From CAVPUA01 sp963708805 (GTDB taxonomy: Bacteria; Actinomycetota; Actinomycetes; Mycobacteriales; Jatrophihabitantaceae): a stretch of 64,000 nt of DNA. The notes beneath the pieces are model-generated. The model was not told the origin of the DNA, made no database searches, and saw only the letters and a list, made by a program, of their open reading frames with translations. The stretch covers positions 1,922,001 to 1,986,000 of the forward strand of contig CAVPUA010000003.1 in the NCBI GenBank assembly GCA_963708805.1. Reading direction: 5' to 3'. Within the stretch, counting starts at the first letter, position 1, and each line of letters opens with the position of its first letter. Made by a program: the position numbers and the translations under genes. This document shows, in pieces, positions 26,553 to 36,196 of this stretch.

Positions 26553-27047
26553 ATGACCACCACGATCAGCACGCCGCGTCCGACCCTCGAGTTGGACTAC
26601 CCGATGACGCTCGGCACGTACGCCGACTACGCCCAGGCCCAGCACGCCGTCGACCATCTCGCCGATCAGGGCTTTCCCGTCCAGCACGTGTCGATCATCG
26701 GCACCGGACTACGTTCGGTCGAGCGTGTCACTGGCCGGCTCACGCGAGGGAAGGTGGCCGCGGCGGGCGCGCTGTCCGGACTCTGGATGGGCCTGTTCGT
26801 CGGCATCGCCTTCGCGATCTTCAGTTCTCAGGGTCAGCTGGGCTTCCTGCTCACGACGCCGCTGCTGGGCGCGCTCTTCGGCCTGGTCTGGAGCCAGCTC
26901 GGCTTCTCGGCGGCCACCCGCAACGGGGCACGCGACTTCTCCTCGGTGACCCAGGTCGTCGCGTCGCAGTACGAGGTCGTCGTCGAGCACTCGCTGGCCG
27001 CCCGGGCGCACCACCTGCTCGCCCCAGCCACAGCCGCTCGCGGCTAA
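26553..27047 (+). CDS. General stress protein (YflT-like)
   Basis: 164 residues. The N-terminal YflT-type fold GTYADYAQAQHAVDHLADQG and FPVQHVSIIGTGLRSVERVT is followed by a two-helix membrane hairpin (GLWMGLFVGIAFAIFSSQG, FLLTTPLLGALFGLVWSQL) and a second soluble part VTQVVASQYEVVVEH. This layout is the actinobacterial general stress protein 17M-like/DUF1269 group. The biochemical role is unknown. ATG start with GAAGGG upstream. Confidence 0.8.
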   Translation: MTTTISTPRPTLELDYPMTLGTYADYAQAQHAVDHLADQGFPVQHVSIIGTGLRSVERVTGRLTRGKVAAAGALSGLWMGLFVGIAFAIFSSQGQLGFLLTTPLLGALFGLVWSQLGFSAATRNGARDFSSVTQVVASQYEVVVEHSLAARAHHLLAPATAARG

Positions 27048-27104
27048 ACTATTAGGCAGACTAACAAATTCGGGCAGCCGGTTGGGCAGGAGCGGAACTC
27101 GCGC

Positions 27105-28727
27105 GTGGTGGCCATCGGGATCGGACGCGACACGTTCGTCTCCCTGCGTTCCCGAAACTATCGTCTGTATTTCTTCGGGCAGCTCATCTCGGTCAGCGGG
27201 ACCTGGATGCAGACGATCGCCCAGTCGTTCCTGGTCCTGCAGCTGACCAACTCCGGAACGGTGCTGGGGCTGACGACGGCCGCGCGTTTCGGACCGATGT
27301 TCCTGTTCGGGCCGTGGGGCGGTCTGCTCGCCGACCGCCTCAACAAGCGCCGCGTCATGTTCATCACCCAGACGCTCGCCGGGCTGCTCGCGCTCACCTT
27401 CGGCATCCTCGTCGGCACGGGGACCATCCGCATCTGGATGGTGTTCGTGCTGGCGGCCGGTCTCGGGTTCGTGAACGTGTTCGACAACCCCACCCGCCAG
27501 TCGTTCATCCCCGAGATCGTCGGTCGCGATCGGTTGCGCAACGCGGTGACCCTGAACTCGGTCACGATCAACCTGGCGCGGGTGCTCGGCGCGGCGATCG
27601 GCGGTGGGGTGGCGGCCGGACTGGGTCTGGCCGCCTGCTTCGACCTGAACGCCGTGTCCTACCTCGCGGTGCTCGCGTCGCTGGCCCTGATGTCGGTCGA
27701 TCAGCTGCTTCCGTCGGATCGAGTCCGCAGGGAGCGAGGGCAAGTCCGGGCCGGGCTGCGCTACGTGCGCCAGACGCCCGACCTGATGCTGCCGCTGATC
27801 ATGATCGCGGTGATCGGGACGCTCGCCTGGGAGTTCCCGGTCAGCCTGCCGCTGCTGGCTCGGATGACCTTTCACGGCGGGGCGGGCACGTACGCCGTGA
27901 TGAGCGCGTGCATGGGCATCGGCGCGATCGTCGGCGGCCTGGTCGCCGCGTCCCGGTCTCAGGTCGGACTTCGAGGTCTCGCGATCGCGGCGACGGGATG
28001 GGGCATCGCGATCACGGTGGCCGCCTTGGCTCCGTCGCTCGTGCTCACCTACGTCCTGCTCGTCTTCGTCGGGTACGGCAGCATCACGTTCAACTCGATG
28101 GCCAAGACATCGCTGCAGCTGGCCGCGCGAGGTCAGATGCGAGGTCGGGTGATGGCGTTGTGGGCGGTCGCCTGGCAGGGGTCGACGCCGATCGGGGGGC
28201 CGATCATCGGCTGGATCGGCGAGCACCTCGGCCCTCGGTGGGCGTTGCTGACCGGCGGCCTGCCGACCGTCGCCATCGGGTTGATCATGCTGGTGCTGGT
28301 CCGTCGCCGCGATCGTGCGCGCCCGATCGAGCCTGGCTACTCGGGGGTGCCTGGACGTTCGGGCGCGACGAACGGCAGCCGGACCTGGAAGCGGGTGTCG
28401 CCCGGCTCGGAGATCAATCGCAGGTCGCCGTGGTGCTTGTTCACCACGATCCGCCAGGAGATGTCGAGGCCCGAGGCCGGTGCCCTCGCCGAACGGCTTG
28501 GTGGTGAAGAACGGCTCGAAGATCCGCGCGCGGATCTCGTCGGGCACGCCCGGGCCCGGTGTCGCCGATCTCGACCAGCAGGAAGTCGCCGTCGCGGGCC
28601 GTGCGGACGGTCAGCGTGCCCTGGCCGTCCATCGCGCCGATCGCGTTGTCGATCAGGTTCGTCCAGACCTGGTTCAGCTCGGCGGCGTAGGCCGGGATCG
28701 TCGGCAGCGAGCGGTCGTAGTCCTTGA
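27105..28727 (+). CDS. MFS transporter (EntS-like), 3' end uncertain
   Basis: Major facilitator of the MFS_3/EntS-like group: RNYRLYFFGQLISVSGTWMQ, then WGGLLADRLNKRRVM (motif A) and about 12 membrane segments ending LPTVAIGLIMLVLVRRRDRA near 28320. Past that point the frame runs on to 28727 antisense to a histidine kinase and is no longer MFS-like; a normal end near 28340 was probably lost to a frameshift. Start is GTG 27105. Export of a siderophore or drug is typical of the family. The N-terminal 400 residues are secure. Confidence 0.8.
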   Translation: MVAIGIGRDTFVSLRSRNYRLYFFGQLISVSGTWMQTIAQSFLVLQLTNSGTVLGLTTAARFGPMFLFGPWGGLLADRLNKRRVMFITQTLAGLLALTFGILVGTGTIRIWMVFVLAAGLGFVNVFDNPTRQSFIPEIVGRDRLRNAVTLNSVTINLARVLGAAIGGGVAAGLGLAACFDLNAVSYLAVLASLALMSVDQLLPSDRVRRERGQVRAGLRYVRQTPDLMLPLIMIAVIGTLAWEFPVSLPLLARMTFHGGAGTYAVMSACMGIGAIVGGLVAASRSQVGLRGLAIAATGWGIAITVAALAPSLVLTYVLLVFVGYGSITFNSMAKTSLQLAARGQMRGRVMALWAVAWQGSTPIGGPIIGWIGEHLGPRWALLTGGLPTVAIGLIMLVLVRRRDRARPIEPGYSGVPGRSGATNGSRTWKRVSPGSEINRRSPWCLFTTIRQEMSRPEAGALAERLGGEERLEDPRADLVGHARARCRRSRPAGSRRRGPCGRSACPGRPSRRSRCRSGSSRPGSARRRRPGSSAASGRSP

Positions 28728-29774
28728 CCACGTCGATGCCGTCGCCGAGCTTGCGGCCGAGCATCAGCAGCGTGCTGTCGAGCAGTTCGTGGACGTCGAC
28801 GACCTGGAAGGGCGCGCGGTCCATCTGCGAGTACTGCTTGGCCGCGGCGACCAGCGTCGAGATCCGGGTGGTCGAGTCCTGGATCTCGTTCATCAGCAGT
28901 TCGGTCTCGACGGTGTAGTTGAGCCAGCGGACCGCGCCCTCGAGCGTCTCGCCGTCGATCGTGGCGGCGACCTTGTCGAGGAAGGACTCGTCGAGGCCGG
29001 CCTGCGACGAAGGTCGGGGCGAGGTCCCAGCCGCCGGCGATGCCGTGGGCCTCGAACCAGTCGCCGAGTTGGTCTTCGCGGTCGGACGGCCTGCATCGGG
29101 CGTCAGGGTCGGCGCCTTGGCCACGTGCTCGACCGCGTCCTCCTGCAGCCGGATCAGCGTCTCGAGGGTCTCGCGGTCGTACTGGCCGGCGGCGATGAGG
29201 GCGAGCTTGTGGCGCATGCCGGCGACCCGGTCGCGCAGCGAGGAGGTGGCCCGCACCGCGGCGGCGGCCGGATTGTTCAGCTCGTGGGTGAGCCCGGCCG
29301 ACAGCGACCCGAGGGCCAGCAGCCGCTCGCGCTGGCCGACGACCTGCTGGGTGTTCTGGATGCCGAAGAACAGCCCTTCGAGCAGGTGCAGCGCCATCGG
29401 GAACCAGTCGCGCATCAACGTCGGCGAACTTGTCGGCGCTCGAGCACGAAGAACCGCGACGGGACGGTGACCCGCATCGAGTTGTTGTAGATCTGGCGCA
29501 CCCGGTCGCCCAGGTAGGCCTGCAAGGCGCCGGCGTAGACGCCACGCTGGTCGGTGCGGGTGACCTCGACGTCGTCCTCGCCGATGCGGCGCGACAGGAC
29601 GAGCTCGCCCTCGAGCAGCACGTAGAAGCAGGCGGCCGGCTCGCCCTCGCGATAGACCCAGCCGGGCTCGATCGTGCTCGACGTGGCCCTCGCTCGCACA
29701 GCCATTCCAGCTGGTCGTCGGTCGAGCTTCTCGAAGAGGAACAGCGTCCGCAGCTCGTCGATGTCGCAGATCAT
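28337..29774 (-). pseudogene. cNMP-binding-domain sensor histidine kinase, frameshifted
   Basis: Reconstructed from several frames: MICDIDELRTLFLFEKLD and a cyclic-nucleotide-binding-like domain (GWVYREGEPAACFYVLLEGE, GVYAGALQAYLGD), then ALGSLSAGLTHELNNPAAAA with the phospho-acceptor His, then NQVWTNLIDNAIGAMDGQGT, IGDTGPG and IFEPFFTTKPFGEGTGL, ending VAPERPGTPE. At least five single-base shifts (near 28463, 28551, 29010, 29088, 29098 and around 29420) break it, mostly an extra G or C. Its ATG overlaps the stop of the fused regulator gene. The pair is a recurrent actinobacterial module thought to sense redox or nitric-oxide-type stress (inference). Confidence 0.72.
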
Positions 29775-31452
29775 CGCTTCTCCATGTAGCGGTGCACGAG
29801 CATGACGGCCATCGCCCCCTCGCCGACCGCCGACGCCACCCGCTTGGCCGACTCCGACCGGGCGTCGCCGGCCACGAAGACGCCCGGCACGCTGGTCTCG
29901 AGGTGGTACGGCGCGCGCTCGGCCGGCCAGCCGCGGGGGCGTGCGTCCGTCCAGGGGCAGGTCGGGTCCGGCCACGACGAAGCCGTGCTCGTCGCGGACG
30001 ACGAAGCCGTCGAGCCATTCGGTGCGCGGGGCGGCCCCGATGAACACGAACAGCCACTGCGCGTCGACTATCTCGGTGGCGCCGGTGGCGTTGTCGCGCA
30101 GGGTGAGCTGTTCGAGATGGTCGTCGCCGCTGACCCTCGACCACCTCGGTGCAGGTGCGGACGTTGATGTTGTCGATCGCGGCGATCTGCTGGACAGGTA
30201 GTAGGACATCGACGACTCCAGCGACGTGCCCCGCACCAGCATGGTCACCGACTTGGCGTGCCGGGCGAAGTAGACCGCCGCCTGGCCGGCCGAGTTCGCG
30301 CCGCCGACGATGTAGACGTCCTGGCCGACGCAGTTGGCCGCCTCGCTCATGGTCGAGCCGTAGTAGACGCCGCGGCCGGTGAAGTCGCCGATGCCCGGGC
30401 GCGGTCAGCTGGCGGTAGGAGACGCCGGTGGCCAGGATGACGGCGTGCGCGTCGACGGCGTCGCCGTCGGCGAAGCGGACGGTGCGGGCCGAGCCGTTGA
30501 CCTCGATGCCGACCGACCTCGCGGGTGGTGATGATCTCGGCGCCGAACTTGACCGCCTGCCGCCGCGCCCGGTCGGTCAGCTGGGCGCCCGACACGCCGT
30601 CGGGAAAGCCGAGGTAGTTCTCGATCCGCGAGCTCTGCCCGGCCTGCCCGCCGGCCGCGGTGCGCTCGATCAGCACGGTGCGCAGTCCCTCGGACGCGCC
30701 GTAGACGGCGGCGCCGAGACCGGCCGGCCCGCCGCCGATCACGACCAGGTCGTAGAACTCCTCGGCCGGCGTGGTGTCGAGCCCGACCCGCGCCGGCCAG
30801 CTCGGCGTCGGTCGGCTCGATCAGCACGTCGCCGTCGGTGGTGATCACGACCGGCAGCCGCAACGGTCGTCGGCGCCGGCGGCGGCCAGCAGCCGCTGCC
30901 CCTCCTCGTCCTCGGACTGGTACCAGCGGTAGGGCACCTGGTTGCGGACCAGGAACTCGCGCACCTCCGACGACCGGGCCGACCAGCGGTGGCCGATCAC
31001 CTTGGTCTCGGGGACCGCGCGGTGATCGGTCGCCTGCCAGGCGGCGAGCAGGTCGTCGAGCACCGGGTAGAGCTTCTCCTCCGGCGGGTCCCACGGCTTG
31101 AGCAGGTAGTGGTCGAGGTCGACCACGTTGATGGCGTCGATGGCGGCGTTGGTGTCGGCGTAGGCGGTCAGCAGCACCCGGCGGGCGTGCGGGGTAGAGG
31201 TCCATCGCCTGCTCGAGGAACTCGATGCCGCTCATCTGCGGCATCCGGTAGTCGGCCAGCAGCAGCGCGACCGGCGTCGCCGCGCAGCTTCATCTCGCGC
31301 AGCGCGTCCAGGGCCTGGGCGCCGGACTCGGCCCGGACGATCCGGTAGTCGGCGCCGTAGTGGCGGCGCAGGTCGCGGGCGACCGCCCGCGACACCCCCG
31401 GATCGTCGTCGACGGTCAGGATGCCGGGGCGGTTCTCGGTGCTGGCTGTCAC
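29771..31452 (-). pseudogene. Fused response regulator/thioredoxin-reductase-like flavoprotein, frameshifted
   Basis: Reconstructed length is about 560 residues, matching the known fusion family. N-terminal receiver: ILTVDDDPGVSRAVARDLRR, phospho-Asp region near YRMPQMSG, LLTAYADTNAAI. A helical linker (PYRWYQSEDEEGQRLLAAA) leads to an FAD/NAD(P) reductase: VVIGGGPAGLGAAVYGASEG, GGQAGQSSRIENYLGFPDGV, YIVGGANSAGQAAVYFARHA and the end FVAGDARSESAKRVASAVGE. The usual CxxC disulfide motif is not seen. At least eight frameshifts occur (for example near 31281, 30524, 30397, 29938). Start GTG 31452 is chosen by fold. Co-translated with the kinase gene. Confidence 0.72.
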
Positions 31453-31553
31453 GGCTGCTGCCGTCAGCGCGGCTGGAGCGTCATGCCTCCATCCTGCCCC
31501 AGCCGGGCCGGTTGGTGGGCCGTCTCCGGAATCCCGTCGATCACAAAGTTCGA

Positions 31554-31565
31554 CCAAACGTTTGG
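31554..31565. promoter_or_regulatory. Perfect 12-bp palindrome in a divergent promoter
   Basis: CCAAACGTTTGG lies between the divergent regulator/reductase gene and the acyl-CoA ligase gene, about 58 bases before the ligase start. Palindromes of this form are typical TetR-family operators near fatty-acid genes; no TetR gene is adjacent, so the regulator is unknown. Confidence 0.5.
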
Positions 31566-31622
31566 CAGTTCGCGACGGCGGGATCTACGCTGGCACGCGT
31601 CGCCAGCGAAGGGGGCCGCACT

Positions 31623-33256
31623 GTGATCTCGAGCAACACGGTGGGCGGGCTGCTCTACGACGACCGCCCGGCGCTACCCGGACGGTACGGCGGTGGTCTT
31701 CCCCGACAGCCGGCAGACGTACGCCGCAGTTGCAGGCGGCGGTCGATCGCTGGGCCCGTCGGCTGCTCGGCCTCGGCGTGCGGCCCGGCGATCACGTCGG
31801 CCTGTCGATGACCAACTGCCCCGAGTTCATCGAGATCGTCTACGCGATCGGGTCGATCGGCGCCGTCATGGTGCCGTTCAACCCGCGCTACCGCTCGGCC
31901 GAACTGGCCTATGTGGTCGAGAACTCCGACGTGTCGGTGATGGTCGTCGGCCGGCCGCCCGGCCGACGACCTCGACCTGCTCGGCCGGTTGCTCGAGGCG
32001 CTGCCCGGCGTCACCGCGCACGCCGGCACCGGGCCGCTTCGAGCTGGCCGAGGCGCCGCTGCTGCGGCGGGTCGTGTCGCTCGCGGCCAGCCCGAGTGAC
32101 GGCGTGGTCGACCTCGACTTCCTCGACGCGCACGCCTCGACGATCGAGCGACGCCGAGCTGTACGAGCTCTACGCGCGCCCGCGGGTGCGCGACGCCGCG
32201 ATGATCCTGTTCACCTCGGGCACGACGGCCCGGCCCAAGGGCGCGGTGCTGTCGCACGAGGCGATGACGCGGACGGCGATCGCGCTCGGGCCTCGAGCGA
32301 TATCAGCTGACGCCCGAGGACAAGATGTGGGACCCGCTGCCGCTGTTCCACATGTCGGGGATGCTCCCGCTGATGGCGTCGGTCGCCAGCGGCACGCCGT
32401 TCCTGTGCATGCCGCGCGTCGACGCCGCCGAGGGACTGCGGATGATCCGCGAGGAGAAGGCCACCGTCGCGCTTCATCGCCTTCGCCCAGCTGGCCATGG
32501 ACATGATCAGCCAGCCCGACTACTCGCCGTCGGACGTCGCAGACGCTGCGCATCGTGCACACCGGCGGCTTCCCCGAGGTGCTGGCCAAGGTGCAGGCCG
32601 CGTTCCCGGCGGCCATCCAGGTGAACCCCTACGGCTGCACCGAGGCCGGCGGCATGTGCGCGACGTCGGAGCTGACCGACTGCCGACGAGGTGCGCGCAG
32701 GTCTACTCCGGGCGTCCCTACACCGGGCTGCAGATCCGCGTGGTCGACGAGAACAACGTCCCGTTGCCGGCCGGGTAGCGCGGCGAGATCAACGTCCGCG
32801 GCTACGCGTTGTTCGACGGGTACTACAAGAACCCGGAGGCGACGGCGGCGGTGGTCGAGCCGACGGCTGGTTCCACACCGGTGACCTGGGCGAGTCTGGA
32901 CGCCGACGGTCGGGTCCGCTACATCTCGCGGCTCAAGGACATGCTCAAGGTCGGCGGTGAGAACGTCGCCTGCGTCGAGATCGAGAACCTGCTCTGCAGC
33001 CACCCGGAGGTGAACATCGCCGCGGTGGTCGGCGTGCCGCACGAGCGGCTGGCCGAGGTGCCGTTCGCGTTCGTCGAACTGGTTCCGAACGCGACAGTCA
33101 CCGAGGACGAGCTGATCGCCTACTGCAAGGGACAGATCGCCAGCTTCAAGGTGCCGACGGCGATCCGCTTCGTCACCGAGTGGCCGATGTCGGCGACCAA
33201 GATCCAGAAGTCGAAGCTGCGCGACGACCTGCTCGCCGAACGGTGCCCGTCCCGTA
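31623..33256 (+). pseudogene. Acyl-CoA/AMP-binding ligase, frameshifted and with an in-frame stop
   Basis: Adenylate-forming ligase: ILFTSGTTARPKGAVLSHEA (ATP-binding loop), NPYGCTEAGGM, YALFDGYYKNPEAT, GWFHTGDLG, LKDMLKVGGENVACVEIENL and the catalytic-lysine region TKIQKSKLRD. The gene covers the full-length family, but reading needs more than ten frame changes (near 31671, 31723, 31961, 32033, 32147, 32288, 32473, 32540, 32677, 32698, 32855, 32897), and a TAG at 32776-32778 stands where Glu is usual. GTG 31623 start. Likely activates a fatty or aromatic acid with CoA. The true stop is uncertain because of a shift near the end. Confidence 0.72.
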
Positions 33257-33267
33257 ATCTTGAGCGG

Positions 33268-33636
33268 GTGACCATCCAGGACGCCCCGCGCGCGCGACGG
33301 CCTCTGGTCGGCTGCGCGAATCCGTCCGGTCGCTGCCCGGCGGTGCGCTCGCCTGGCGGATCATGATCACCGTCCTCGGCGGCGGCGATCATCGTCGTCG
33401 GCATCATCCTGCTGCCGCTGCCCGGTCCCGGATGGCTGATCATCTTCATGGGTCTGGGCCTGTGGGCCACTGAGTACGCGTGGGCGGCGCGGCTGCTCAC
33501 GTTCGCTCGCGCCCGGGTCATGGCGTGGACGCACTGGGTGCAAGCCCGTCCCAAGTGGGTGCAGGCCGTGGTGGTCGTACTCGGCCTGGCCTTCACGGGC
33601 GCCGTCTCGTTCGCCTGCTGGTACCTGCTGCACTGA
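33268..33636 (+). pseudogene. PGPGW (TIGR02611-type) membrane protein, frameshifted
   Basis: Reading VTIQDAPRA from GTG 33268, then ASGRLRESVRSLPGGALAWR in a second frame, then AIIVVGIILLPLPGPGWLII in the original frame. The LPLPGPGWLIIFMGLGLWAT signature identifies the actinobacterial family of small three-helix membrane proteins. It ends ACWYLLH. Two shifts lie near 33293 and 33385 and cancel. Function is unknown. tRNA-Val follows 53 bases downstream. Confidence 0.72.
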
Positions 33637-33689
33637 CCGCGGCGTGTAGTCTGGCGCAGCGCAATCGGGCCGGTGTCAGGGCCCGAAGC

Positions 33690-33761
33690 GGGCGATTAGC
33701 TCAGCGGGAGAGCACTGCCTTCACACGGCAGGGGTCACTGGTTCGATCCCAGTATCGCCCA
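33690..33761 (+). tRNA. tRNA-Val (anticodon CAC)
   Basis: A full cloverleaf can be drawn: acceptor GGGCGAT pairs with ATCGCCC, D arm GCTCAGCGGGAGAGC, anticodon stem CTGCC/GGCAG around loop TTCACAC giving CAC, and T arm ACTGGTTCGATCCCAGT. Discriminator is A; CCA is not encoded. Valine tRNA reading GUG codons. Confidence 0.95.
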
Positions 33762-33767
33762 CGCCAG

Positions 33768-33788
33768 AGGCCCCGGATTCCGGGGCCT
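33768..33788 (+). terminator. Hairpin terminator after tRNA-Val
   Basis: AGGCCCCGG and CCGGGGCCT form a 9-bp stem around ATT, followed by TCGTTGCTTCTT, a moderately T-rich tail. It starts seven bases after the tRNA end and probably stops its transcript. Confidence 0.7.
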
Positions 33789-33820
33789 TCGTTGCTTCTT
33801 GCGCCGACGACTTACCTGCC

Positions 33821-34117
33821 TTGGGCGAGAAGCCTGACGCGTTCGCGCCGCAGCATCGTCAACTGACGGACCTGTACGCGGCCCACGCGGCGATTGCTCT
33901 GGCTGACGCCCAGCGCACCGCGCAGCTTCAACACGCACTGCGCAACCGCGATGTCATCGGCCAGGCGAAGGGCATCCTCATCGAAGGAATGAAGTCGACG
34001 CCAGACGACGCTTTTGCATGCCTGTCTGAGGTATCGCAGCAAGCGAACCGCAAACTGATCGACGTGGCGCTGCACCTAGTGGAAACGGGGGAGCTACTCG
34101 GGCCTCCGGTGGCGTGA
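33821..34117 (+). pseudogene. GAF-ANTAR gene lacking its 5' part
   Basis: 98 residues: the last helix of a GAF domain (LTDLYAAHAAIALADAQRTA) and a complete ANTAR domain (RDVIGQAKGILIEGMKSTPD, LIDVALHLVETGELLGPPVA). The open frame begins right after the tRNA terminator and has only a TTG to start from, with no ribosome site. The missing GAF half suggests the gene was cut where the tRNA now ends. It could still be a short ANTAR protein if the TTG is used. Confidence 0.55.
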
Positions 34118-34151
34118 CACCGTCGCCCAGTATGCACACGCCGAACGTGCG

Positions 34152-36007
34152 TTAGAAGGAAATCGGGCTGGGCCGGCCGAGGTGGAAGCCTTGGACATAG
34201 TCGACGCCGTGTTCCTTCAGGATGTCGAGCGTGGCCTGGTCCTCGACACCCTCGGCCACGGTTTGTTGGTTAAAGCTCTTTGCGAGGCTGACGATGGCGT
34301 CGACGACGTGCCGGTTCGGAGCGCTGTCGACGAGATCCCTGACGAACTCGATGTCGATCTTGAGGTGAGTGAAGGGGAGCGTCTTGAGGTAAGTGAAGCT
34401 TGCATAGCCGGTACCGAAGTCGTCGAGGGCGAGTCCGCAGCCGAGCTCGTGCAGGCCGCGGGCGAAGGCTCTGCCGGCGTCGAGGTCCTGCATGAGCGCG
34501 GTTTCGGTGATCTCGAAGACCAACAGGGACGGGTCGGCGCCGGTGTCGCGCATCAGGCGCTCGATGAGCGGCAGGAGGTCGACGTTGGCGATCGTCCAGG
34601 CCGAGATGTTGGCTTCCACTCTGTGGCCCGAGGCGGCTCGCTCGATCGCCTTGGTGACGACCCAGCGGTCGATGTCGGCCACGAGGCCGTAACGCTCGGC
34701 GACCGGCAGAAACGCTCCAGGCGGCACGACCTCTCCGGACGGGGAGATGAGCCGCAGCAGGAGTTCTTCGCTGGCTGCGCCGCCGGTCAGCGGGATGATC
34801 GGTTGGGAGTAGAGGGCCATCCGGTTCTCATCGAGAGCGTCTCGGATACGTCCGAGCCAGCTCAGGGCGTTCAGTTCTCGCTGGGCGCGATGCCTTTCGG
34901 CCGTCTCGGCGCTGGCGTCCCGGAACACGACGACGACGCCATCAACGGCACCCGACTCGTTGCGCAGTGGCGACGCCGAATACGCGACCGGGATGATCCT
35001 CCCGTCCTTGTGGATGAAGGCATCGTCGGAGCTGCCGGCCACGTCGACCCTCGGTGCGGACCTTCAAGAGGGGACAGTCCTTCTCGTGGGTACGGCGTGC
35101 CGTCACCGTGATGATGGTGGAACGTCTCATGGGCGAGCCGTCCGCGCAGCTCGTCTTCGGTCCAACCCAGCAAGTTGGCGGCGGACCGGTTGAGGAAGGT
35201 TATTCGCCCCTGTTGATCCAGGGCGTACAGGCCTTCGGCCATGGTGTTCAGCACGACCGTCCGAAACCGCTCGGACTGCTTCGTCTCGGTGATATCTACG
35301 CCGACGATCCCGATACCAGCCAGTTGCCCGTCGACGCGGACCGGAAAGTACTTGGTGAACCACACGGTTTCTCGACCATCGACGTCGTGTCGAATGGAGT
35401 GAACGACAGTGACCTCGTCCCCGTTGTCGATGACCGACCGGTAGTGCGGCTCGAACTCCGGCCACAGCTCGGGGATCACGGTGGCCACGGTGCGACCCAG
35501 ATCACGTTCGGGGGATAGCCCGTTGAGGCGGGCCAGCGTGTCATTGAAGCGCACCAACCGAAAGTCGGTGTCAATGAACCCGAACGCCAGCGGAGCGGAC
35601 GTTCCGAATGCGTTGACCAACGCGAGCGCCTCCGACACCTGCCGCCGGGACGTCTCCAGTTGGTCGCTCATCAGCCGGTCGTCTTCGACATCGGTCCAGG
35701 TCCCGATCCAGCGCAGCACCTCGCCGCCGTCCGAACGGACCGCCAGTGCGCGCGCCTGCATGCGTCTGTACAGGCCATCCCGGTGTCGCACCCGGTACTC
35801 GGCCAGGTACGGCTGGCTGCTGGCTACAGCGTCGGCCCACCGCGTGGCGGCGAGCTCTCGGTCGCTTGGGTGGACCGCCTGCAGCCAACCCGAACCGCTG
35901 AACGCGTCCGGTGTGAGGCCGGTCAGCTCGAGCGCCTGGCAGTTGAGGTAGTCGGCGGAGCCCGCACTGTCGGTCATCCAGACGGAGTGGGGGATCGCTT
36001 CCGCCAT
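34152..36007 (-). pseudogene. PAS-PAS-PAS-EAL cyclic-di-GMP phosphodiesterase, two frameshifts
   Basis: About 618 residues. Three PAS domains: IPHSVWMTDSAGSADYLNCQ, FGFIDTDFRLVRFNDTLARL, and LNTMAEGLYALDQQGRITFL through AFIHKDGRIIPVAYSASPLR. Then an EAL domain with ALYSQPIIPLTGGAASEELL (in place of the usual EAL signature), ALDDFGTGYASFTYLKTLPF, HLKIDIEFVRD and TVAEGVEDQATLDILKEHGV. No GGDEF domain. Frame changes by one base near 35081 and 35052, each an extra G. It probably hydrolyses cyclic-di-GMP, though its start EELLLR lacks the canonical EAL tripeptide. The start ATG 36007 has no ribosome site; a start further up is possible. Confidence 0.75.
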
Positions 36008-36196
36008 AGTCGCGACATCGAGTTCGATGTCCGCGGGTCGCGTGAGGGCGCAGGGGCGCGAGCGAGGGGCTGACTTAACGGAAACGTTACGCACGAGGGC
36101 ATTGTTAGCCCCGCCGTCGGGAAGAAACAAGCGGGGCTGGGGCCTACCGGCAGAGTCAGCGTAGAACGGATAGGTCTCCGCGCTATCCGGCCGGGA

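Noticed and set aside
26709..28547. A 612-codon open minus-strand frame
   Set aside because: Antisense to the MFS gene for most of its length; composition is low-complexity Arg/Asp/Gln, and only its first residues belong to the histidine kinase.
33762..34151. Direct repeat of the tRNA-Val 3' end as an attachment site
   Set aside because: No second copy of the T-arm/acceptor sequence was found by eye nearby; the decapitated gene remains the only hint.
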